From SHAN690 sp038131955 (GTDB lineage Bacteria; Bacteroidota; Bacteroidia; Flavobacteriales_G; Salibacteraceae), in contig JAYPQK010000010.1 in assembly GCA_038131955.1 (NCBI GenBank), positions 1 to 64,000 of the forward strand: a stretch of 64,000 bases of DNA. The letters run 5' to 3'. Positions 57,386-64,000 of this stretch are shown here, in pieces (positions within the stretch are counted from its first letter, which is position 1; every line of letters starts with the position of its first letter). The position numbers and the translations under genes are program-made. The notes under the pieces were generated by a model. That model searched no databases, was not told where the DNA came from, and saw only the letters and a list, made by a program, of their open reading frames with translations.

Positions 57386-58605
57386 ATGATCCGATCCTTT
57401 CGTGATTTTGACAAGAGTGTATTGATTGCATTATTCACGCTTAAGCTCCTGGGAACCTTCGCTCTGCAAGCACTCTTCACCTATTACTATACAGATCGAT
57501 CTACCGCCGATATCTATCGGTTTTTCGACGACGGACTGATTCTCAGGGACGTTCTTTTCACAAACCCCTCACACTTCTTGAGGATCCTGTTTGGATCGGG
57601 CTAGATGATCCATCCTTGAAGGCATTGTACTTCGAACAAATGAACACGTGGATCAAACCGTTCGACTCGGGACTGTACAATGACAACCATTTCATGATCC
57701 AGCTCAATGCACTGATCGCCCTTTTCAGCTTCGGCTATTATGAAGTGCACGGTATTGTTTTCAGCGCCCTCAGCTTCCTCGGTGTCTTGTGGGTTGTTCA
57801 AAGTCTGATCAAGGAACAAGGTGATAGGCAGTTCGCTTTGGCCATCGCCATTCTTTTTCCCTCGAGTTTGATTTGGCTTTCGGGAGGACTCAAAGAGGCC
57901 GTTCTTCTCTGCGGAATTGGAGCGATTATCAAAGCTAGCCTTCACTCTTCTTTGACACTGAGGCAACGTATCCTCTATTTGTTTATCGCTCTCCTCATCC
58001 TTCTTAATCTAAAACTCTATGTAGCTGCCTTCCTCATTCCGGCCGTTGCCCTCGAACTCATCCGCAGGAAAAAACAATGGAAGCCGATCTGGGTCGTCAT
58101 ATCTTGGATAGCTCTCGGGCTACTGGTTATCTCAGTTACACACCTTCTGCACATTCCATTGGATGAATACCTGATCCGAAAGCAACATGAGTTCATCAAT
58201 GTGGTACAAGAACTGAATTCAGGCAGCGGTTTCGACATGGAGCGCATGTCCCACGGCTACACCTCCATCCTAACGTCCATTCCTCAGTCGTGGATGAATA
58301 CGCTTCTTCGACCTTGGCCATGGGAGATCAGTTCGATGCCAGAGCTATTGCTTGGGGCGGAGAATGCTTTGCTTTGGATCATGATCGGCTTAGGGTTGAG
58401 TGGAATGATCAAAACGAAAGGCGACTGGCGAACCATCCTTTGGGTGCTTCTCTTCTTGGTTCCCTTTCTTACCCTAACCGGACTGGTTACACCTGTATTC
58501 GGTGCCATCATGCGATATAGAGCATCTGCGATTCTTGTCCTACTCATCGCTCTCTCACCCTATATTCGCGCATCGGTAATGTCACTCCTTAAACGTCCCT
58601 CATGA
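57386..58605 (+). pseudogene. polytopic membrane protein gene with a frameshift (paralogue of 24652-25980)
   Basis: The reading frame from 57386 (IRSFRDFDKSVLIALFTLKL) stops at TAG 57602-57604 after HFLRILFGSG. Homology-like sequence resumes in another frame with IGLDDPSLKALYFEQMNTW and runs to 58605. One missing A near 57595 (GGATC instead of GGAATC) would join them as FLRILFGIGLDDPSL. The frame also extends upstream of 57386 (IEGTLLSLLAYGIFLYV) to a stop near 57325 without an ATG or GTG, so the original start may be lost too. The joined protein would have about 10 membrane segments and shares the PS..W..G..K and TP..GA..R signatures with the gene at 24652. The last 4 bp overlap the amidohydrolase start. 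Confidence 0.75.
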
Positions 58606-60230
58606 GACAAACCCTCCTACTCGCACTCGCATCCTTCTTTCTTTTCGGATGCACACAAACCAAGCAAGCCGATCTGGTGATTCACAATGCGATCATCTAC
58701 ACCCTGGATGATGCCTTCTCCACCGCCGAAGCCATCGCGATCAAGGATGGAAAGGTCGTCGAGGTTGGAGCCGAACATCAGATTTTGAATGCTTACGCAG
58801 CAAAAGAAAAGGTCGATGCTCGACAGGCCGTGGTCTTTCCCGGTTGGATCGATGCGCATTCGCATTTCTTGGGTTATGCACTACAACAAGATCGGGTCGA
58901 CCTCATAGGTACAGCTAGTTATGACGAGGTAGTACAACGGATCCAAGCATACATTGAATCTCATGACTCGAAATGGGTACTCGGCAGAGGATGGGATCAG
59001 AACGACTGGGAGCAAAAGGAATTTCCAACGAACGATACCTTGAATAAGCTCTTCCCTAACCACTTCATTGCCCTTAAGCGAGTGGATGGTCACGCCATTT
59101 TAGTCACGGACAACGTATTGGAACTCGCAGAAATTGATGCCAGCACGATAATTTCAGGAGGAAAGGTCTTAATGAAAGATGATCAACCCACCGGGGTTTT
59201 GATTGATGCCGCGGCCGATGCGATTGACGAGATCATTCCAGACCAAGAGCTCAGCACCAAGGCTAATGCGATGATCAACGCACAGGCTTCCCTCTTCGAG
59301 CATGGATTGACCTCGGTCTGCGATGCTGGTCTGAAGACCAATGAAGTGGCCTTGATCGATAGCCTACACCGTTCGGGTGACCTGAAGGTTCGAGTCTACG
59401 CCATGTATTCAGCATCGAAGGAACTCTTGACCAATATGATGTCATATGAGATCATGACAGACAAACTAACCGCACGATCCATCAAGGTCTATGCAGATGG
59501 AGCACTAGGTTCAAGAGGTGCTAGGTTGTTGGAGCCCTATGCAGACGATACCAATAATCTAGGTTTAGTGATCACACCGCAAGACTCCGTGAGCCAGTGG
59601 GCTGAGGCTTGCTACAAAGCAAATTTTCAGTTGAATGTTCATTGTATAGGAGACGGTGCGAACCGGATGGTATTAGATGCTATGGGTCAAGTACTGAATG
59701 GAACCAACGACAGACGGTGGAGAATAGAACACGCTCAGGTAGTTCACCCTGAAGACCGAGAGAAGTTTGGACGATTCAACATTCTACCGTCCATGCAGCC
59801 TACCCACACCACATCAGATATGTACTGGGCCGAAGAAAGACTTGGAGATCATCGGATTCATTACGCTTATTGTCTGCGTAGTCTGATGAAAGAGAACGGC
59901 CTCATCCCCTTGGGCACAGACTTTCCTGTTGAGGGTATTGACCCCTTGGCTACTTTCTATGCCGCTACGGCCAGAAAAGATGCAGAAGGTTATCCGCCAG
60001 GCGGATTTGGACCAGAAGAATCCTTATCACGAGAAGAAGCCATGAGAGGGATGACCATTTGGGCTGCTCTTGCTAACTTTGAGGAAGAAACACGGGGAAG
60101 TCTGGAACCAGGCAAATTTGCAGATCTGGTGATGGTGGACCGAGATTTGATATCCTGTGAAGAAAGTGAGATTCTGGAAACAGAAGTTTTGAAAACTTGG
60201 CTTGGAGGTGAATTGGTTTACGAGAAATAA
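58602..60230 (+). CDS. amidohydrolase family lipoprotein (YtcJ/Amidohydro_3 type)
   Basis: A 542-residue exported lipoprotein with lipobox ASFFLFGC at about residue 17. The composite beta domain begins ADLVIHNAIIYTLDDAF. The metal-binding motif is GWIDAHSHFLG, and later metal or substrate motifs are DGALGSRGARL, HCIGDGANRMVL and GTDFPVEGIDPLATFYAA. YtcJ-type enzymes hydrolyse unidentified amides or formamides; the substrate here is unknown. Its ATG overlaps the stop of the frameshifted membrane gene (ATGA), and a CAP-domain gene follows 7 bp after the stop. Confidence 0.92.
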   Translation: MRQTLLLALASFFLFGCTQTKQADLVIHNAIIYTLDDAFSTAEAIAIKDGKVVEVGAEHQILNAYAAKEKVDARQAVVFPGWIDAHSHFLGYALQQDRVDLIGTASYDEVVQRIQAYIESHDSKWVLGRGWDQNDWEQKEFPTNDTLNKLFPNHFIALKRVDGHAILVTDNVLELAEIDASTIISGGKVLMKDDQPTGVLIDAAADAIDEIIPDQELSTKANAMINAQASLFEHGLTSVCDAGLKTNEVALIDSLHRSGDLKVRVYAMYSASKELLTNMMSYEIMTDKLTARSIKVYADGALGSRGARLLEPYADDTNNLGLVITPQDSVSQWAEACYKANFQLNVHCIGDGANRMVLDAMGQVLNGTNDRRWRIEHAQVVHPEDREKFGRFNILPSMQPTHTTSDMYWAEERLGDHRIHYAYCLRSLMKENGLIPLGTDFPVEGIDPLATFYAATARKDAEGYPPGGFGPEESLSREEAMRGMTIWAALANFEEETRGSLEPGKFADLVMVDRDLISCEESEILETEVLKTWLGGELVYEK

Positions 60231-60237
60231 GAATTGG

Positions 60238-60864
60238 ATGATCGCCCTGATCATCGGGGTAATGTCCCTGCCCCTCAAAGCCCAAGATGATTTCTTTGCT
60301 CTTTGGCCTGACACCATCCTTTCAAAAGCCAACTCAGCTCTGGATGTCGACTATATGAGTCTCGAAGAAAAGGAGGCTGTCTACTACATGAACCTAGTAA
60401 GGATCAACCCTCCCCTCTTCGCGGAAACCTTTTTGACGGATTACCTCAAGAAGAATGACCTCAAGAATGACAAGGAAGTAAAGGGTTTGATCAAGGAATT
60501 GGAAAAGACGCAAAAAATGGAGATCCTTCAACCCTACCAAGCGCTCACTGACTTTGCACGGACCCACGCCAAGGACATGGGCGAAACCGGCAGAACAGGG
60601 CATAGCTCGTCAGACGGCACTTCGTTCAGGACGAGGATCGAACCGCTCACTCAGAGGTTCACGGCAATCAATGAGAATTGCAACTATGGAAACGATAAAG
60701 GCATAGATGCCGTCATCGACCTTCTTATCGACCGCAATGTTCCCAACCTCGGTCACCGCAAGAATATTCTCAATCCTGAAATGGAACTAGTGGGGGTCGC
60801 CATCGAGCCACACCGCAGATGGCGATTCAATTGCGTTCAGGATTTCGGGACGAGGAGCAAATAA
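60238..60864 (+). CDS. CAP (SCP/PR-1) domain protein, secreted
   Basis: A 208-residue protein with a hydrophobic signal (MIALIIGVMSLPLKAQ) and one CAP domain. The domain signatures are YMNLVRINPPLFAETF, FARTHAKDMGETGRTGHSSSDG, NENCNYGN (family GEN motif) and NLGHRKNILNPEMELVGVAI. CAP proteins are extracellular; bacterial ones are of unknown activity. Upstream in-frame TTG (60202) and GTG (60208) would add a basic n-region (FTRNKNW) that improves the signal peptide, so the start is uncertain by up to 12 residues. Confidence 0.87.
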   Translation: MIALIIGVMSLPLKAQDDFFALWPDTILSKANSALDVDYMSLEEKEAVYYMNLVRINPPLFAETFLTDYLKKNDLKNDKEVKGLIKELEKTQKMEILQPYQALTDFARTHAKDMGETGRTGHSSSDGTSFRTRIEPLTQRFTAINENCNYGNDKGIDAVIDLLIDRNVPNLGHRKNILNPEMELVGVAIEPHRRWRFNCVQDFGTRSK

Positions 60865-60866
60865 TT

Positions 60867-60897
60867 CTTGCTCGCAGCGCTCAGAAAAGTAAATTTG
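60867..60897 (+). promoter_or_regulatory. promoter of the acyl-CoA ligase gene
   Basis: CTTG (60867-60870), 19 bases, then TAAATTTG (60890-60897), an exact -7 box. The layout is identical to the rRNA promoter. It begins 3 bp after the upstream stop and ends 23 bp before the ATG. Confidence 0.6.
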
Positions 60898-60920
60898 AGA
60901 GCACACCCAACCCAGAAATC

Positions 60921-62684
60921 ATGGAAGTAACACGCTTATTCGATATACCTTACTATCAACTCTCGAAGTTTCCAAAGTCCGACTCCCTAGCGGCGAAGAG
61001 TGATGGAAAGTGGATTCCGACCTCGACAAAATCATTAATAGATCAGGGAATGATGGTGGCCAAGGCTCTAGTGAGCTTGGGTATAGAAACCGGAGATCGC
61101 GTTGCCATGATCTCGAATAACCGTCCGGAGTGGAACATCACGGATCTGGGCATCCTGATGGCCGGCGCTATCAACGTTCCGATCTACCCCACCATTTCGC
61201 CCAGTGATTACGAATTCATCTTCAAAGACTCTGAGGTCAAGGTTTGCTTCGTAAGTGACGCCGAACTGATGGGAAAGGTCAATGAGATCAAAGACCATGT
61301 TCCTTTCATGAAACACATCGTCTCCTTTGAGCACCTCGATGGTGTCGAGCACTTTGACGAGTTCAAACAGCGCGGAGAAAATGTTCCGACCGACGAGATC
61401 GAAAAGCGAAAGGCCAATATCAAAGGAGGTGACCTAGCTACCCTGATCTATACCAGCGGCACCACGGGCAATCCTAAAGGGGTAATGCTTTCTCACAACA
61501 ACATTGTTTCGAATGTCCACGGATCAAGAGAGCGACTCCCTGTAGACGAGCATTCCAAAGCAGTAAGCTTCCTCCCTCTTTGTCACATCTATGAGAGAAT
61601 GGTACTGTATCTATTCATGTATACGGGTGTTTCCATCTATTACGCCGAATCCATGGATACGATCGGTGACAACATCCGAGAAGTGCAGCCTCAAGTGTTC
61701 ACTGCAGTTCCAAGACTCCTTGAAAAGGTGTTCGACAAGATCATGGCCAAAGGATCCGAGCTCACCGGCATCAAGAAAGCATTGTTCTTCTGGGCTGTAC
61801 GATTGGGTGAGAAGTGGGAGCCATACGGACAAAACGGAGCCTTCTATGAGTTCCAATTGAGCATTGCCAATAAGATTATCTTCAGCAAATGGAGAGAGGC
61901 CCTTGGTGGCAACGTAAAGGCAGTCGCTAGCGGTAGTGCTGCGCTTCAGCCTAGACTCGCTCGCATCTTTAATGCGGCAGGTATTCCCGTGCTTGAGGGT
62001 TATGGACTAACAGAAACATCACCTGTAGTTTCGGTAAACTCCTTCGATAACAAAGGGTTCATGATCGGAACAACCGGGCGAGTCCTCAAGGACGTCACGG
62101 TGAAGATCGCAGAGGATGGAGAGATCTTGGTCAAAGGCCCGAATGTAATGATGGGATACTACAAGCGACAAGACCTCACTGATGAGGTCATTGACTCAGA
62201 GGGCTGGTTCCATACCGGTGATATCGGAGAGCTTGCCAATGGTGAATACGTGAAGATCACGGATCGAAAGAAGGAGATCTTCAAGACTTCAGGCGGTAAA
62301 TACGTTGCACCGCAACCCATGGAGAATGTCTTTAAAGCGTCTCGTTTCATTGACCAGATTATGGTGATCGGTGAGAATAAAAAGCATCCTGCTGCGCTGA
62401 TCGTCCCTGACTTTGAATTTTGCAAGGAGTGGTGCGAACGACACGGAGATCATTGTACAGACTTGGCAGGAATGTCTACGAATCAGAAATTGAAGGATCG
62501 AATCTGGGAAGAGATCGACGGGTTCAATCAGCAGTTCGGTAAGTTCGAGCAGGTCAAGAAGATCGAGCTTTGTGAAAAGCCTTGGGCGATCGATACGGGA
62601 GAATTGACACCTTCGCTGAAACTAAAACGGAAGGTCATTCTCCAGAAATATGCGCACCTCGTCGACAAGATCTATCAGGATTGA
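60921..62684 (+). CDS. long-chain fatty acid--CoA ligase (AMP-forming)
   Basis: A 587-residue adenylate-forming ligase that would activate long-chain fatty acids to acyl-CoA. The AMP-binding P-loop is LIYTSGTTGNPKGVMLSH (about residue 175). Later motifs are GYGLTETSPVVSVN, GWFHTGDIGELANGEYVKITDRKKE, and the C-terminal lysine region in TPSLKLKRKVI. The ATG at 60921 begins the conserved N-terminus; an in-frame extension upstream overlaps the CAP gene and is not conserved. It has its own promoter. It resembles the FadD/FACL form common in Bacteroidota; the acyl length is not predictable. Confidence 0.94.
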   Translation: MEVTRLFDIPYYQLSKFPKSDSLAAKSDGKWIPTSTKSLIDQGMMVAKALVSLGIETGDRVAMISNNRPEWNITDLGILMAGAINVPIYPTISPSDYEFIFKDSEVKVCFVSDAELMGKVNEIKDHVPFMKHIVSFEHLDGVEHFDEFKQRGENVPTDEIEKRKANIKGGDLATLIYTSGTTGNPKGVMLSHNNIVSNVHGSRERLPVDEHSKAVSFLPLCHIYERMVLYLFMYTGVSIYYAESMDTIGDNIREVQPQVFTAVPRLLEKVFDKIMAKGSELTGIKKALFFWAVRLGEKWEPYGQNGAFYEFQLSIANKIIFSKWREALGGNVKAVASGSAALQPRLARIFNAAGIPVLEGYGLTETSPVVSVNSFDNKGFMIGTTGRVLKDVTVKIAEDGEILVKGPNVMMGYYKRQDLTDEVIDSEGWFHTGDIGELANGEYVKITDRKKEIFKTSGGKYVAPQPMENVFKASRFIDQIMVIGENKKHPAALIVPDFEFCKEWCERHGDHCTDLAGMSTNQKLKDRIWEEIDGFNQQFGKFEQVKKIELCEKPWAIDTGELTPSLKLKRKVILQKYAHLVDKIYQD

Positions 62685-62706
62685 TCCTGGCAAGCGCGCT
62701 AGCCTC

Positions 62707-63315
62707 ATGGCAATCGCGATCTTGGTCGGAGTATTGATCCCTCGAACCAGCTTCGCTCAGTCGAGTAACGATGAAGGCAAGGTAGACCCCCAGTTTTACA
62801 CGAATGTGAACGGAGGCTTCGGCCTTCTCTATGGTGGTTTTGGAGGAAACGTCGAAGCTGGTATGGGGCATTTAGCCGGTTTCGGAGCACTAGGATACGC
62901 TACTGAGCGCACTATTGACACTACCACAATCGCTTCGAGTATCAATTATCATTTTGGAGTGAGGTATTATTTCGATGTCGGCAGCGATCAATTTTTTCCG
63001 CGAGTAGGAATCGGTTATGGCTGGATCGCGAATTATTACAACGCAGACCTGAACCTGAAAGACTACGAGCAATCCGCAAAGGGACTGAGTCTTCACCTGG
63101 GCGCGCAGTTCTTCACCGTCGAAGGATTGGTCTTCAACTTTGATGTTGCGATGGCCTCGAATTACAGCTTGATACAGGCAGACAGACATCCCGATTTCTT
63201 TCCCTTCTACCTTCGGCCTTGCATCGGCATCGGATACGAGATCACTACGTTGTTTGACAAAGACGACGGAAGAAAGAAGATCAGAAATAAAGAGATCAAC
63301 CCCTTTGGAAGTTGA
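62707..63315 (+). CDS. small outer-membrane beta-barrel protein
   Basis: A protein of about 202 residues with a signal peptide (MAIAILVGVLIPRTSFAQ) and eight or so amphipathic strands, such as NYHFGVRYYFDVGSDQFFPRVGIGYG and FYLRPCIGIGYEITTLF. It resembles OmpW/OmpX-like barrels in design but I cannot assign a family. A start at 62650 is also possible (overlapping the ligase gene by 35 bp), giving a longer, basic n-region. It probably shares the ligase transcript. Confidence 0.7.
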   Translation: MAIAILVGVLIPRTSFAQSSNDEGKVDPQFYTNVNGGFGLLYGGFGGNVEAGMGHLAGFGALGYATERTIDTTTIASSINYHFGVRYYFDVGSDQFFPRVGIGYGWIANYYNADLNLKDYEQSAKGLSLHLGAQFFTVEGLVFNFDVAMASNYSLIQADRHPDFFPFYLRPCIGIGYEITTLFDKDDGRKKIRNKEINPFGS

Positions 63316-63780
63316 TCAGATCAAAAGAAGGTAGACACAAAGCAATATCATCAATGCAATAGCGATCAACCCGATCCGCGCGTTGATCGACAAGTAAGGC
63401 CGCTGCTCTTCTTGCTCAACTTTCCAGTGCTCAGACTCCTGAACAATGGTCTGTACCAGTTCATAATACCTCGGCTCATCCCTATTGACCATACGATCAG
63501 CTGACTGATCCTGTTCCCCTGCCGTCAAGAGAGCAATGCTACGAGGCCTGTACTTTTCTGGAAAGCCCTTCAACAAAGACGTTGTGGTCAAACCCATTTG
63601 CTGCTCAACTGCCAACACTAGAACGATACTTTTCTCCTTCCTCATCAATCCGATAGCGCCTTCTGCAGTCGTAGCAACATCCACGCGATAATGTTCCAGA
63701 TTCTCTTCAAGCAAATTGGCTAAAACCATCATGTCCGCTTCGTTGGAACCGACGACGGCGATATGCGCTTCTTTCGCCAT
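63316..63780 (-). CDS. tail-anchored pseudo-receiver domain protein
   Basis: A 154-residue protein. Residues 5-115 look like a CheY-type receiver (HIAVVGSNEADMMVLANLL; SIALLTAGEQ, with the conserved Thr), but the acidic pocket reads Ser-Asn. The phospho-acceptor position after beta-3 (VLVLAVEQQMG) has no Asp. A basic/polar linker leads to a single hydrophobic segment that ends the protein (about residues 133-154, ARIGLIAIALMILLCVYLLLI), so it would be held to the inner membrane by its C-terminus. Its ATG overlaps the stop of the Ppx gene (TAATG), so the two products are made together. I know no characterised member; function unknown. Confidence 0.65.
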   Translation of the reverse strand: MAKEAHIAVVGSNEADMMVLANLLEENLEHYRVDVATTAEGAIGLMRKEKSIVLVLAVEQQMGLTTTSLLKGFPEKYRPRSIALLTAGEQDQSADRMVNRDEPRYYELVQTIVQESEHWKVEQEEQRPYLSINARIGLIAIALMILLCVYLLLI

Positions 63781-64000
63781 TACAGAAATGCGTTCTCCAG
63801 TCGAAACTCTTGAAAAAGCATCTTGATGACACCATCAGAAACTCCGAATTTGGGAACATAGGCTACCTCACATTTTCCCCAACGCATGATGGAGGTGAAG
63901 ATCTTTCCCGCCGGAACGATCACGTCAGCGCGATCAGGATTAAGGTAGAGCTCCTCGATACGTTCATCCGTGGACATTCCTTTCAATCGCTTGTACAGGG
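63780..64000 (-). CDS. Ppx/GppA exopolyphosphatase family, C-terminal part (partial)
   Basis: The last 73 residues of a Ppx/GppA phosphatase; the gene continues beyond the window edge. LYKRLKGMSTDERIEELYL, NPDRADVIVPAGKIFTSIM and the end VPKFGVSDGVIKMLFQEF match the C-terminus of this family, which degrades polyphosphate or pppGpp. The stop overlaps the start of the tail-anchored pseudo-receiver gene. Confidence 0.88.
   Translation of the reverse strand, partial: LYKRLKGMSTDERIEELYLNPDRADVIVPAGKIFTSIMRWGKCEVAYVPKFGVSDGVIKMLFQEFRLENAFL

Noticed and set aside
57590..57606. Programmed ribosomal frameshift joining the two halves of the membrane protein
   Set aside because: There is no slippery heptamer, pseudoknot-like stem or internal SD-like stimulator at the junction, and the upstream part also lacks a start codon.

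Overview
The window looks like a piece of a chromosome from a marine-type Bacteroidota, most likely order Flavobacteriales (Cryomorphaceae/Schleiferiaceae-like). Four things point there: type IX secretion (T9SS) type-A C-terminal domains on three large exported proteins; a set of Bacteroidota-restricted families (DUF5687 permease, DUF4834, DUF4783, YfhO, a PASTA protein next to RluD, a putative porin); no Shine-Dalgarno sequence at any start I inspected; and exact Bacteroidota -7 promoter boxes (TAnnTTTG) in front of many genes. GC content is moderate and gene density is high, with many ATGA/TAATG overlaps. I see no prophage, insertion sequence or CRISPR array.

Layout. 1-2093 (minus): an ABC exporter pair, ATPase plus DUF5687 permease, broken by two in-frame stops and one frameshift. 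2279-5352: carB, lacking the allosteric domain, and a DUF4834 membrane protein. 5496-18638: envelope and glycan genes. These are YfhO, a lower-GC UDP-GlcNAc 2-epimerase-like gene, a GT4 glycosyltransferase, a formyltransferase fused to an unknown C-terminal half, a PIG-L deacetylase, two sulfotransferases, a flippase, and two back-to-back PLP enzymes of different folds. 18638-23552: M1 peptidase, nadC and DUF4783 on minus, with rlmH divergent. 23524-32723: galE, a polytopic membrane protein, rdgB, ddl, an SDR epimerase, then PASTA protein - T9SS protein - rluD. 32727-38219: a truncated PKD protein remnant, a Lpd-like flavoprotein without its disulfide, a di-haem peroxidase and an S8 protease. 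38262-46393: a UvrD/AddA-like helicase without its nuclease end, SRPBCC, an ElaA-type acetyltransferase, dnaB with a GATase-like partner, and a porin.

46409-51464 (minus) is a complete rRNA operon, 16S - tRNA-Ile - tRNA-Ala - 23S - 5S. It has a clear promoter, two boxA-like elements, inverted repeats flanking 16S and 23S that would form processing stalks, and an intrinsic terminator. The 3' end of 16S does not carry the canonical CCUCC anti-Shine-Dalgarno.

51545-64000: an SDR, a T9SS protein with an internal duplication, purL, a frameshifted membrane-protein gene that resembles the gene at 24652, a lipoprotein amidohydrolase, a CAP-domain protein, a long-chain acyl-CoA ligase, a small outer-membrane barrel, a tail-anchored degenerate receiver-domain protein, and the 3' end of a Ppx/GppA phosphatase.

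Points most worth a second look: the altered anti-SD together with -7 boxes that sit almost on the start codon (leaderless messages); the ppx / tail-anchored pseudo-receiver pair; the two-PLP-enzyme unit among sulfotransferases; and the number of freshly broken genes (ABC exporter, membrane protein, PKD protein), which is either real decay or assembly error.
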